Notes: generated from the sequence alone by a model not told the origin. A stretch of DNA of 64,000 nucleotides from Laburnicola sp. R22_1 (GCA_014281115.1 JACONQ010000006.1:2666001-2730000); one strand, 5' to 3'. Positions 45,954-58,086 are shown, counted from the first letter of the stretch. Numbers and translations: made by a program.

Positions 45954-48900
45954 TCATAGTCCAAAAGCTTCCATCCTGTCTTCCAATTCGTCAAGGTCGA
46001 CCTCTTGGTCGGTGATCCTACCCCTGACGTCTTCAAGTCCGAGTTGATTTACGAACTTAGTCCATTTGCCAGCTGGCAGAGCCTTTGTAAGGCCATCTGC
46101 TGCTATTTCTTCTGATTGTTGGTACTGGATTTTGATAGCTCCACGTACTACTTCTTGTCGAAGCCAATGATTGTGTATGTCGACGTGCCTAAGCTTTGTT
46201 TGTAACTTGGCAATTTCTTCGGTAACAAGTCGGATAGTTTGTTGATTGTCGCAATTGATGGTGATTGTTGAGGATGAGAGTTTGATCTTGAGTTCAGCGA
46301 TCAACCGAGCCGTAAAGAGTGCCTCCTTTACAACCTGTGAGAGTGCCAGCAACTCAGCTTTAGTTGTCGAAGTGGTGACAGTGTCTTGTTTGTTTGCCTT
46401 CTAGGCGACAAGTCTACTAAACAGCTTAATAATGTATCCTTGCAAGCTCTTTCTGTTGAGGGTATTGTCTGCAAACGACGCGTCGCTAGCAACCTTGTAG
46501 GTGTCTGCATCTCCAAAGCGTAGCCCTAGTGATTGGGTGGAGGATAAGTATAGCAGTACACGGTCGGCGGCTTTGTGATGGTCGTCGCTGGGATTTGATA
46601 GGAAGCGCGATAATCGGGAGCTTGCGAAAGCGATATCAGGGCGCGTGGTTACTGCAGCGTACAGGATTGATCCTATCTTTCGCTGGTATTGGTTGATCTC
46701 TGCCTTTGTAGCGAGTCCTTCTTGAGGTAGCAGTTCGACTGCTGACATTAGGGTTTCGTGTTTGAGGTCGCGTCGGTCGATAAGGCGACTGATCTTGTCC
46801 ACATAGGACGCCTGTGATAGCCAGAGTTGCCTACTTGCACGGTCTCTGACGATTTCAATCCCTAGAAACCACTGAAGATTGTTACCTCTAGTAAGGGTGA
46901 ACTTTGTACTTATCTTTTTTATTACTGCGTTAGCAGCGTGTTTCTGATCCCTTAAGTAGGCGACGATAAGGTCGTCTACATAGAAGAATATAATGATGCC
47001 GTCTTTGATCATATAGCAAGGCTTATGAGGGACTGCGGCAAAACCGAGATCCTTAAGAGCACTGGTAAATTCTCTCTGCCACAGCAGTGGTGAGATTCAA
47101 AGACCATATAGTGCCTTATGCAACTGTAGGATAGTGCTGGGTTAGGTATAACCTCGGGGCATTCTCATGTAGAGTTCTCTGTCCAGTTTCGCATGGACGA
47201 AAGCGTTGGTGACGTCGTACTGGCTGAGCTCTAGGTCATACCGAGCTGCCATAGCCATGAGTAGGCGAAATGATCGTCCTGCGAGGGTTGCGGCGTAGGT
47301 GTCTTGAGTAGTAAGGTGGCGTTGTTGATCTCCACGTACTACCAACCTAGCCTTGCACTTCTGAAATTGATGATGTTTGTCGAGTTTGTATGTATACACC
47401 CACATGCAGTCGAGGATTTAGTGGCCGCGTGATCGCACTGGGGCAACGGGCACCTCACTCCAAGACCTTATCTCTTTGTGGCTTTGTAGGTGTACTCGCT
47501 CAGCATCCTTCCACATGTTAAATAGCGGGTGGTCTTCTAACTGTGTTCCGCAAGATAGAGGCTCTAGCAATTCACTTTGGTGGGGTTTCTTTCCTGCTGC
47601 AAGCATGCGATTGAATTGCGCTTTGTCGAGCGGCTTCCCCTTGTATTTGCCTCTGCTACCTGCCTGTGTTCCAGCTAGGAAAGCGGCTGCCCATGGCACA
47701 GCACGTTGATCTGGCTGTGTTGATCCTATGGGTACTTGTTCATGTTGATCGTCTTTAAAACTCGCCATTGATTGGGCAAGTAATGTGACAGGCGGAGGTG
47801 TCGCCGGTGGTGTTGGGTAGGTGTAATTGATCTTCCTCCCTGATAGTACCCCGGAGGGTCCTCCTCATCCTCGCGATTGCGTGAGTCAGTGATCGACTCA
47901 TCCTCATAGAAGAATTCAGTGTTTTCTTGTTCGGGTGGTGGAGGTGGCAACTCCACTGATCGGGTCCATGCAGCAATCTCTTCAGTAGTACTGTGCATAA
48001 GGTTGTCCAACAGATCTTCTGTTTTGCCTGAGAACACCTTATCTTCGTCAAAGATGACGTCGCGTGTGCTGATAACTTTGTTGAGTGGTGGGATCCATAC
48101 CCTCCAGATGTTTGATGATCGGTAGCCCACTAGGTATCCAACCCATGCCTTTGGGTCTAACCTTTGGAGCTTGCTCTTGCCGCGTTTTGTATCGTCGGTC
48201 AAGGCGAAGGCTTTACAGCCATAGGCCCTGAGGTGAGCCTGGTTCGGTTTCTTTGGTTGAGTGACAATGCCGTTTTGGTAAGCAACTGTCGTAAAGAATA
48301 CTTCGTGTGGTGATCGCCATCGGTTGGCGTAGTTTGGAGTTCGATTGTATAGGTATACGGCCGCTCGTGTGATTTCTGGCCATAGGTTGAAGGGAAGGTT
48401 GGCGTCAAGTCGCATTGCACGACCCTTCTCCTTAATTACACCCCTGAGCGTTCAGCTCCTCCATTTTGAGCTTGGGTGTCAGGTGCTGAAGGCTCAATAA
48501 CGATACCTTCACTGATGCACCACCTGTGAACGTCTTGTTTGACTGAGAAGATCTCATTGTCGGATTCAATGACTTTGATAGTCACATTGAATTGTACTTT
48601 CATGAATTGTACAAATTCCTTCAGCAACTTGATGATTGTTCGTGCTGGTCGGTTGTCTTTGAAATAGAAGTCCCAAGCCATGCCTGAGAATCGATCAGTG
48701 ATGAGCATCTGGCTTTTCTCGCCGGTAAAGCTCTGATCTTCGTAGTCGTGAAAGTCTATAGCGACTCTCTCACCAGGACCGTTATTGATTTGCCTAGGTT
48801 GTCGTCTGATTTGTCGCTTAAGCTTTAATCTGCCGCAAGCGTCGCATTGGACCGTAGTAAGTCCTTTGAGCCGCACCCCCTCACAGTGATTCACAGTGTG

Positions 48901-50751
48901 TTCTAGTGCCTGGGGACCTGGGTGGCCTAGTCGTTTGTGCCAGGTGATGGCGTCTGCCTTCTGCGCTCGTCGTGCGGTGCGCGTGGTGATTTTGTGTGTG
49001 GCATACGTACTATTGTGTATAGTACGATTTTGTTCGGGCATGTATTCTAGTACCTATTGACCGTAGAGTTCTTGAAGTTCGGCTAGGACTGTATTGTCCC
49101 TTCTCTTGATTGTTGTTGGATCTGCCTTTGTGTCCCACTAGAGGCCTTGCCTGCGGAGTAATTAGAAAGACACTAGGTTGCATAGTAGATCAGGGCAGTA
49201 GGCGATGTTGTCTAGCCTTAGTACCCTATTTCCTTGTACGCTTTTGACGTGTAGATGGACACTCCCATATCCCCTTATCCAAACTCGTGATAATCCCGCC
49301 CATATGAAGTCTCCTGGCGACGGTGGTCGCAGCGTGACGAAACGATCGATATCGTTGAAGATATGGCAGGTTGTGCCAGAATCGAGGATCGCGGAGTAAC
49401 GTAGTGGGTAGGTGTTCGGGTCTAAGTGGTAGGAGGCTGCGATAGCATTAAAGCTCGCTGAGAGGACGGTGATTTGTCTGCCATCTAGTCATTCATCGTC
49501 AGTAATCTCAGTGATTCGAGTTGGAGTAGGAGTGCTTGATTGTTTGATTCTTGGTGTCTGTGATCTTGGACGCTTTACGGATCTTACGCTCTCTATAAGC
49601 GCAGGGTCATTTTCCATCCTGAACTTCATAAGGGCCTTTATTGCTGGCTTCGGTTGAAACCAATCAGGTGCCTTGTCAGGAAATGCGTAAAAGCAGTCTT
49701 GCAGACTATGGCGTTGTTCACAAGCAGGGCACTTGGGGTATGATCCTCTCTGGCCACCAACTGCCGTTGGCTCATCGTCTGTGTTCGCGGACTGCTTGGA
49801 TTTGGCTTTAGAGCTAGCTTTCTTGGCGCGTGATCTGCCTCGCTTGAGTGATACTGCTTCATCCACAGGATAGGCGTCCCTATCTGCGGTCTGGGTGGGT
49901 GCACCACCGTCAGCGAGAGATGGTCCTGCAACAGCAAAGGCGCCCCTTTGTTTACCCTTAATTGGGTGCTGCATCGCCATTTGATCTTGGAAGAGTTTCA
50001 CCATATCTTTTCTTAAAGTGTTTGGGTCCTTATTCCTATGTTGCATAAAGGTTGTAACCCACTAGGATGCGACGTTGGTAACCGCCTTTATAAAATCTTG
50101 TTTGACTAAGTCTAGCAACGTAAGTTCTGGCACACTATTGTGCTCTGCTTCTGTTGCTGCATGATCGTACTTAGTGAGCCAGGTGGACCATGATCCAGCT
50201 GATCTCATGGGCTTGAGAGCGTCTTGGTATCTGATCCTCGCTCGTCGTAGTTCGTCGTTTTGGTCTACCCCAACCGTGTTTGTGAGGTTGATGATCCATT
50301 GTCTAATTAATTGATCTGGGGTGCAGCAATTGGTCTGCAAGTGTGCCGAGGTCGTTGATTAAATAAGGGCAACTATCTTGTCAAGGTTCGCCTTCTGTTG
50401 TTCGTACCTTCGGTCGAGTAACTTGAAAGTTTCAAGTTGATCCTTATAGAGGTCGTAATCCTCTCTGTACGCCCTTACGCCAGTCGTCGACAGGTCTGAC
50501 GGCCTTGTTGGGCGTGCGCGAGGGTTGTCGGTATTCGCGTTGATAAACGCTGGGCTTGGTGCATAGCCAACACTGATGTTCGGTGGGATTGGAATGACTA
50601 GTTGGGTCATAGGTTGGATCTCTTGGTCTGGGTCGATGATATCCCAGATCCCTAGAGATTGGGCGCGGGCTTTGATTTGCCTTAGCCATGGTGTATAGTT
50701 CGAGTAATCGGATAGGATCACTGTGGGATCTCTGAGCGTCGATAAAGACAT
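45954..50751 (-). pseudogene. Copia Gag-Pol, with stops and two frameshifts
   Basis: Gag starts at the ATG at 50751 (MSLSTLRDPTVILSDYSNY) and carries a knuckle-like CPACEQRHSLQDC. Protease has ILDSGTTCHIF (active Asp). Integrase has the WHKRLGHPGPQAL pre-integrase motif with Cys-Cys, then the catalytic core (SDNEIF, AQNGGAERSG). Reverse transcriptase has YDVTNAFVHA and the FYVDDLIVAY active site. RNase H shows VASDASFAD and TKAELLAL, ending MEAFGL with stop at 45954. About nine internal stops are seen, mostly TAG/TAA, plus a frameshift at a G-run near 48447 (one base fewer than expected) and another near 47800-47850. Not translatable as it stands. Confidence 0.9.
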
Positions 50752-50787
50752 AATAATCAGCTTGATTGAGGCAGTGAGACTCTTAAT

Positions 50788-51079
50788 TGTCAAATATACG
50801 GGTATTCTTGATGAGTTGAGATGGAAAAGTGGTGGGTTGATTGATTGATTGTGTGTGTTCTGTCGGAGAAGCTCGGCTACCTCGAGAAGTAACTATCTAG
50901 TACTAAGCCGCACTAGTACTATTTAGACTAGTACAGGGGCAGTGTAAAACAGTAGTGCGCCAGCCTCCTTAGTGTATTTCACAGTGAAATCACTGTGATT
51001 TACACTGATTACCACTGTAAGGGGCCATATGATCGTACACACCTACCCACTGGATTTCACAGTGACTGTCTATCTGACA
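50788..51079 (-). repeat. 5' LTR of the Copia element
   Basis: 292 bp, identical to the 3' LTR by eye over the full length. The sequence just inside it (ATTAAGAGTCTCACTGCC) should hold the primer-binding site; I cannot assign a tRNA. Confidence 0.95.
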
Positions 51080-52311
51080 ATAGCGTTGCTATTTAGCGGA
51101 GAGATGCTAGTAACTTTAAAGGCGTTAATTATTGTTTCTTTGGCAAATGCAACTCTGTATGCCTTATAGAAGAAGTGGAAGAAGTCGCGCTTAGTGATAG
51201 ATATGAGTCCTTAGCTGTTGTACATAAATTTGGAGAGCTCTTTTGTATATGCAGCTAAAAGAGGCTTAAAAAGGCAGACATCTAGAGGCTGTAGCGTATG
51301 AGTTGAATGCGGCGGGTAGATAGCTAGGAGGATTCGATTTTAATTGCAGAACTCGATAAACTCTATAGTAACGTATAAGCTATGCCTATTAAGAATTAGG
51401 AGTTAATAGTCGCGCTTTCCCTTCTTCTTAGTCTCCTTTTAAAAGCACCTCTTAAGCCAGGCAATCCTAAGTTTGTTGTTTGTCTATCCAGATAGTAATA
51501 AGGCGAAAAAGGCCTGGTGCTCTTAAGGATTGAAATCTTGTAGCTATGTGTCCTGGATATTGCTAGAAGCCGCCTAATATATTAGGGCAGGTTTAAGAGA
51601 GCTGTTGTTAGCGCATATATAAGCTATTGTCGTTATCTACTCTCTATTACTGTCCTAAAGTACCTGCTTAACGCCTTCTTGCTTATATCGCTGTCGAGAG
51701 AACACGCGCTTTATTTTTAACACTACCCTAATTAAGAAGCCCTTCTCATCCATATTGTATATATTTGACAGTGCGATATTGTACTGCTTAATCTTATTGT
51801 CTAAAAGCTTGAAATAGAGGGCGTATTTGAAGGCTGAATTGGCTTTGTAGCGCTGGCTATCGATGTTAGATATCTATCGCGATATAAGGTCAATTTAATG
51901 CCGCGCAATGTAGCGATTAACCTAGTGATTTCCTGGCTCTTAATGTGCTATTTCTCTAGCGAAATTTCGTATTATCTCTCTTGTAGGGGGTAGGCCTTAT
52001 ACACACAGCTTATTAATGTACTATAGTAGCTGTTTTTCCTGTGTATTGTTGAGGAGTCGCTTTTTTTCGGCCTGAGTTGCATAGGTGCCCTGAACCCCTC
52101 GATAGCGCTTCGAGAGCCGCGACCGCTCAACGCTGTACTCCCGAGCAACCTAGGATATATTAGGACGTTCTCCTAGCTTCAGGGATTTTAAAGCTTCAAC
52201 AGCTGCGTCGATCGGGTCCATATTGGTGGAGTTATGAGGTGTTGAAAATATACGATTTTTAGTGTTAACTGAGCGTTGAGTGGGGTCTGTGCGTTGAGTG
52301 GCCGAATACGG

Positions 52312-53699
52312 TAAGCGAGGCTTAGCGCAGTTGTTTTGGTTTTCGCCTGCCCTCGCACTACCCTTGCTCCTTGCGCCTCCACTAGTCAATCCAGTATGTA
52401 CTATCCTACTCTTATTGTCCTAATACGTCCTAATGTCCCTTTCTACAGCAAGATGGCCCTTAAGAAGACGCTCGCCGTATAGTGGGCAGAGTTAGCTCGC
52501 GACCAACCTGCTAGTGCCAATCCGTGCGTTTGTTGCGTCAAACTCATCTATAAGGGGAATCTACTCCACATATACCACTTTCCGGATACTAAACTTGTCC
52601 TATTAATTCAAATTAATAGTGTTTAGCTGTCTAGGTGTGGTAATTGCTTAATTTAGAATAAATACTACCTTATAGTAATACATGCCTATATTAGGCGCTA
52701 TTATGTCGCTAACTAAGACAATATAGTGCCCTATTAACTTTAACGCTAAGCTTAATAGTCTTGTAGCTGCTTAGGCTCTTCTTTATAGTAGTGATTTTAA
52801 TAAGAATAAGAAATACGTCTATAAGACTACTAAGAGGCTTGTAAACCATATTAAGTAAGTATAGTTATCCTTATAGCGCTTTTTATTAACTAATTACTTC
52901 TTAGCTTATTTAAGCCCTATATATAGAATCTCTATGTCTATAATAATAGTAATGTCTATTAATTAACCTATTACTTTACTAAGAAGCGCGCTTGTACTAA
53001 TATAAAGCGTAAGACTAAGTAATATTACTATAAGAAGGCCATCGACTGCGCAACCTATAAGGGTAAGACCCTAAAGCGAGACAAAGTCTATAATTTCGCC
53101 TTTTGTCCCATTATATTATATACTAACGCGGCTGTAGAATAAATATAGACTAACGCGTTGTTAGGAGTTTTAGAGTAATAGTAAGAGTCCTACTTACGGC
53201 CATAGTTGCGAATAGTGCCTTTCTAGCTTCTTAGTAGTGCTTTTAACCTCTTTAGGGGCCTTAGGCCAATATGTATGTGTGAGGGGGACCTCTAGGGCCA
53301 TTGTGCCTTAGTGTCCCTAGGAGAGATGGCTCCCTATAATATAGGAGTCCGTTAGGACTTAAATAGCGCCTTCTAGCGGGCGGCAACGCCCTAAAATATC
53401 TCAAATCTAGAATCTTAGAATATTCTCTTCTTTTGGCTCTAAGTGAAGTGTAATGTACTCTTATGGTCCTTTATGGTCCTTTTTAACTAACTCCTAGAGA
53501 TACTATAATTTTTCTAAGTTAATATTATCTTTACGACACCTTACGCTATTAAATACCTCTATAATTATAGTAAAAAACCCTCTGTAGAGAAAAATAGGTA
53601 AAGGTAGCAAGTGTACTTTCCGTAGTAATTCTCTAACTATATAGTTAACCTAAGTCTAATCTCTTATTTATAGAAGAAAGGAATTAAAATTCCCTATTA
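52312..53699. other. RIP-decayed unclassified sequence
   Basis: At 52454 a plus-strand frame begins MALKKTLAV with TAG for Trp, then CVCCVK and RCGNCL, which hints at a zinc-binding protein, but it decays within 100 codons. 53160-53450 is more G+C rich and could be part of an LTR belonging to the chromovirus relic to its right. No firm assignment. Confidence 0.35.
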
Positions 53700-54172
53700 A
53701 AATTTCCTAAGGAGGTTTTTCTATCCCCCTTCTGCAATTATTTAACCCAAACGAGAGCCTCTTTACTAGCGTTCTAGAATATTCTTCTTTTTTTAGAATT
53801 CTTTAATAGCATTGGCACTTAGATTAGTGTTTAGCTTCTATAAGTTTTTTTCTTCTAAGTAACCTTCCTATTTAATAAGGTATTCTTAAGTTCTAACTAA
53901 TAACTGCCTGCTCTCTAGCACCTTCTCCACATAATACACGTTATTGCCAAACGTGCGTAGGGTGTTTATAATAGGACCTACGTAAGACTTAATAGCTCTC
54001 CTTTGTTTATATGGCTCTAACAACAATATATAAAAGACTAGGTGTGCGTTTAATCCTAAAAAGTTAACTCTATAGGCTTCTTTCCCTATAGGGTACTTAA
54101 CTGTGCCTAGTCTAATAAACTTCTAATTAAGTTTACGCTTAGGTCGTGTAGAGTTTAGATGTCTAGTGGATA

Positions 54173-56023
54173 ACGTGTTTACAAGCGAGCCGCGCGTACA
54201 AGTGAGCCGCGCGCCCCACCAACTTTCTACAACGCGTCTCATACAAACTACAATGGCTCAACTATTGTCTGCTCAATTGCGCTATAAAGAAGCAAATATC
54301 TACCTAGCTCTTTTAGCTATCAATTCCAGTCAAATACGAAGTATAAAACGCGCTGCCGCAACGTTTTGCGTCCCTGAAACAACACTTCGCGGCCAACGCG
54401 CAGGAATCGCTGCGCGACGCGACTCTGAGCCCAAATCAAAGAAGCTTACCAAGCTTGAAGAGGAGGTGATTGTTGAGCATATACTTGACCTAGATTCGCG
54501 AGGCTTTGCGCCCACTCTAGGTGCTGTACGAGATATGGCGAATAAGCTGCTCACTAAGCGCAGCGCAGGCCACGTTGGCCAGCAGTGGCCTAGGAACTTT
54601 GTCAAGCGAACAGACAGCCTCACAACGCGATTTAATCGACCCTACGATCGACAGCGAGCCCTCTGCGAGGACCCGACGGTTATACAGGCCTGGTTTGAGC
54701 TAGTAGCACGTACAAAGGCCACCTACGGTATCTGCGACGAGGATACCTTCAACTTCGACGAGACTGGCTTTCTAATGGGTAAAATATCCTCCCAGCTAGT
54801 CGTTACTGGCTCAGAGAGGCGTGGCTGGCCAAAAGCGATCCAGCCAGGCAATCGTGAGTGGGTGACGGCGATCCACGGAATCAACGCTACTGGGTGGGCA
54901 ATCCCGCCCTTTATCATCTTCGCTGGCCAGTACCACCTCTCTGCCTGGTACGAGGGCGACGATATACCAGGTGACTGGGCTATTGGTCTTAGCGACAATG
55001 GCTGGACTACGAATGAGCTTGGTGTTGCCTGGCTACGGCATTTTATTAAGCATACAGTAGAGCGTAGAGTGGGCGCGCGTTAGCTACTGATACTTGACGG
55101 CTATAAGAGTCATAACTCGCTCGAATTCTAGGAGATCTGCAAGGAGAATAAGATCTACACTCTCTGTATGCCGCCACATTCGTCACACCTTCTGCAGCCG
55201 CTTGACGTTGGCTGTTTCTTGCCGTTGAAGCGGGCGTACGGGCGCCAGGTCGAGGGCCTGATACGCGACCACATCAACCATATCACCAAGCTTGAGTTCC
55301 TACCAGCCTTCCGCGCCGCCTACGACCAGTCAATTATAAAGGAGAATATCTGCGCAAGCTTTTGAGGCGCTGGGCTAGTCCCACACGATCCAGAGGCGGT
55401 GATATTAAAGCTTGATGTGAAGCTTCGTACGCCGTCGCCAGCAGCCCTACCAGAGGCCCTATAGGAGTCTGCAATACTAAGCAACGCGCGCGAGCTAGGC
55501 GCTCAGTTAACTCTAGTTTGTAAGCGGATCTAAAGGCATCAAGGATCCTCTCCTATATTAGTTATCTAGTCGCTTGATTAGCTTACAAGAGGGGCTAAGA
55601 GAATGGCGCATTTAATAGTGCTTATGCGCGATAAGATAGCTAGTCTACAAAGGGCAAATAAGGCAGCCACAACGCGTAAATAGCGCAAAAAGAAGCAGAT
55701 CTAGAAGCGAGGCACCCTATTAAAGGCAGAGGGAGAGAATATTATTGCTTAGAAGGCTATTGAGCAGCAACTAGAGGGAGAAATGCGGTATAGCCAGGCG
55801 CGGTCAGGTGCGAGCCGGCAGGCTTCAGCGCGCTGCACGCGCTGCAGGGAGCCTGGGCACAACTCACGTACGTGCAAGAAAGCTTCTATAGATACTGCTT
55901 GATTTAGGATAGCTATTATATTAATAGAATTTTGATGCGTTGTTGATATACAGCCTGCAAAAGGCTGAGAGACTTGGTGGGGCGCGCGGCTCACTTGTAC
56001 GCGCGGCTCGCTTGTAAACACGT
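54173..56023 (+). mobile_element. Pogo/Fot1-like transposon, zinc-knuckle family
   Basis: 1851 bp, TA duplications at 54171-54172 and 56024-56025. About 51-bp terminal repeats start ACGTGTTTACAAGCGAG and contain ACAAGCGAGCCGCGCG and ACAAGTGAGCCGCGCG followed by CCCCACCAA. Balanced composition within a strongly A+T-rich neighbourhood. Confidence 0.93.
54253..55902 (+). pseudogene. Pogo-like DDE transposase with C-terminal zinc knuckle, partly open
   Basis: A single frame of 550 codons, of which the first 276 are open. It has a helix-turn-helix region, a CENP-B-like block (VEHILDLDSRGFAPTL), the first catalytic Asp in FDETGFLMG, the second in ILDGYKSHNS (just after a TAG) and the third in LLQPLDVGCF, then a basic segment and the knuckle CTRCREPGHNSRTC. 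Later stops are nearly all TAG, plus one TGA where Arg is expected. All three catalytic Asp codons are intact, unlike in the copy at 2308. Same family as 2308-3960. Confidence 0.9.
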
Positions 56024-56299
56024 TAGGTCTTATTCCCTTACGTAGTGTTTTCTCTAATATTTCTATTTCTTTAACATACTAATTATATAGTCTAGTATAC
56101 TTAGGCATATTAATATTATCTTATAATATAGTAGAAACTTTATATAAGGCAGTAGAGGCTTTTTATAAGATAGTAAAGATAGCTATTACGTAACTAGTTT
56201 ATTTAGTAGGTTAGTTATATAGAGGATTACGCTTTATTAGAGTTTATTATTATCTAACTATGTGTTTATATAGTTACTAGTAGTGTGCTTAGTGCACTA

Positions 56300-56660
56300 T
56301 CTTTTCTTAAATCTTATATAGTAGTAATATCTACTTACTAACTTAATAAAAGAGTTAATCGGCTATTTCTACAAATAAGGATAGATTTTATACGTCTTAT
56401 ATAATTGCTTTCTTTGTTTTATATAGTAGTAATATATACTTACTAACTTTATAAAGGTTTAATCTACTATTCTCTTGCGTATAAAGGATAGAGTATAATA
56501 AAACAAATTATATAGTTAATAATATCTTGTATAATCGCTCCCTTTATTTTATATAGTAGTAATATCTACTTACTAACTTTATAAAGTTTTTAGTTTGCTA
56601 TCCTCTTATATATAATAAATAGAGTATGCGAAACAAATTATATAGCTAATAATAACTTAT
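56300..56660 (+). repeat. Irregular tandem repeat, three ~105-130-bp units
   Basis: The motif ATATAGTAGTAATATCTAC followed by TTACTAACTTTATAAA begins near 56317, 56421 and 56551, each followed by related sequence. Mutated and of unequal length. Confidence 0.65.
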
Positions 56661-57775
56661 GCGATTTATTTTTACTCTTACTAATTTGCAGTTAAGAATT
56701 AGGTAAATACTAATTAGTATTAAATAGGTACTTTATAGCTAGCTATATAGATATTAAATTCTAATCCTCTATATTAGTAAGCGTAGAGAGTGTATAGGGC
56801 AATTATATAAGAAAAGAAAATAATATAATAGAACTAACTTTAGTAATAATTGCTTATATCTAAAAGGGATATAGATAGAAAGAAGAAGATTCTATAACAC
56901 ATAGGCCGCGATATATAGATATTACGTAATTTCTACGTAATACTATTATGCGATAATATTAAAACCTTAACACCTTTAGGTGCCCTTGCCCGAATAGTGT
57001 ACGAATAAAAAGATAGGTAGGTAGTAATATAATAAGTATAAAATACTTATATAATAAGGTAGATAGTATTCTTAATAAGATAAATAGTAAGATAACTAAC
57101 TTAGATACTTTTACTAGCTCGGGGTTTTGACTTATTTATATAGATAAATCACGTGACACGTGACTATACTAGAAAGTTATTAAGTTCTACTTTAGGAAAC
57201 TAATAGTTCTTTATTTAAAATTATGCAATAACACGTAATTAATAAGATAAACGATAATTTCAAAGTTAAGACTTTCTAGACTATCTATTTTCGTCTAATA
57301 TTAAACTAGAGAATAAGCTAAAAGATAAGTAACTACTTATTATACTAGTATATAATCTATAGTATAAACTATATAATAGATAATAAGTATTACTATAAAA
57401 TAAAAGCTTAATAAAGTAAAATTACTTTTAGCTCTATATTTTAATAATTATTATATAAGTTAGTATACATAGTCTTACTAAGAAAATTACTATAAAAAGA
57501 TTCTTAAAAAAACTACTATTTATTACTAACTTAAGACCTATATTTATCTATTTTTAGATATCTAAGTAGGCGTGTATAATAAGAATAGTAGTAAAATATA
57601 TAATAATATCCTAATATATAATAAAGTTATTAAAGTTAAATAGTATAGTAGGTTTCTTTAGATTCTTAGCGTAAAATCTAGTAATAAAATAAGAGTAATT
57701 AAGTAAGTTATAGTAGAGCTTCTATATAGGCTCTTTTAGGCTAGTAAATAGATTTGGGGTACCTAGCTTAAGTAT

Positions 57776-58086
57776 AGGGTTAGGTTAGAGTCGTATAGAC
57801 CTTAGGTATAGGTTAGGTTAGAGTTAGGTTAGATTACGTAAGACTCTACCATAACCTAACCTAATTAAATAAGACTTAATTTTAGTTAATAATTAATTAT
57901 TATAGCTATTTATTATAGTATTAAATAGATACTCTATAGGTTAGATTAGGGTAGAGTCTTACGTAATCTAGATTAGGTTAGGATTAGAGTCTTACGTAAG
58001 TAGAGTTAGATTGGGGTTAGAATCTTACGTAATCTAACCTAACTCTAACCTAACCCTACTTATGTAAGACTCTAACCCTAATCTAA
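57776..58086. repeat. GGTTAG-rich block with inverted copies
   Basis: Repeated GGTTAGAGT/GGTTAGGTTAG units and GATTACGTAAGACTCTA, present in both orientations (TAGAGTCTTACGTAATC). It recalls degenerate telomere-like repeats but is not TTAGGG. Confidence 0.6.

Larger units (their letters stand above)
45602..51079 (-). mobile_element. Ty1/Copia LTR retrotransposon, full length, identical LTRs
   Basis: 5478 bp, flanked by the 5-bp duplication ATAGC (45597-45601 and 51080-51084). Two 292-bp LTRs are identical when read side by side. Order on the minus strand: 5' LTR, Gag, protease, integrase, reverse transcriptase, RNase H, polypurine tract (TGAGGGGGTG), 3' LTR. This gene order (integrase before reverse transcriptase) defines Copia. 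It is the youngest large insertion in the window, yet its frames are broken. Confidence 0.95.
44855..52221 (-). pseudogene. Pogo-like DDE transposase, stop-ridden and interrupted by Copia
   Basis: Starts at the ATG at 52221 (MDPIDAAVEALKSLKLGE). The N-terminal two thirds lie at 52221-51080, with YNMDEKGFLI, LLILNRHSL (second catalytic Asp lost) and HTLQPLDVCLF. Coding resumes at 45596 with DWRKIKGLLQ, a charged coiled-coil (44900-45400) and the tail KVRLLQRYHT, stop at 44855. Many TAG stops. Inactive. Confidence 0.85.
44692..52311 (-). mobile_element. Pogo/Fot1-like transposon split by a Copia retrotransposon
   Basis: TA duplications at 44690-44691 and 52312-52313. About 46-bp terminal repeats start CCGAATTCGG/CCGTATTCGG and contain two copies of CCACTCAACGCACAG separated by ACC. 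The total is 7620 bp, 5478 bp of it Copia plus a 5-bp duplication, so the transposon is about 2.14 kb. Its terminal repeats resemble those at 32302 (shared CGCACAGACCCCAC). Confidence 0.93.
53700..56300 (-). pseudogene. Second Ty3/Gypsy chromovirus relic (3' end), split by a DNA transposon
   Basis: Read on the minus strand upstream of about 53730: YRVNFLGLNAHLVFYILLLE, then a chromodomain-like VEKVLESRQLLVRTQEYLIK followed by EGYLEE and KLNTNLSANAIKEF, then a polypurine tract AGAAGGGGG. This is the C-terminus of a chromovirus integrase. The preceding codons continue beyond the nested transposon (54173-56023) into 56026 and up (EILEKTLRKGIRP). Its sequence differs from the Gypsy at 33771-44206, so it is a separate family. 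Stops are frequent. Confidence 0.65.

Noticed and set aside
56300..56660. CRISPR-like array
   Set aside because: Units are unequal, A+T-rich and mutated, without constant short repeats and unique spacers; the host is a eukaryote.
57776..58086. Telomere
   Set aside because: Units are GGTTAG/GGTTAGAGT mixtures in both orientations, not a uniform TTAGGG array, and sequence continues on both sides.
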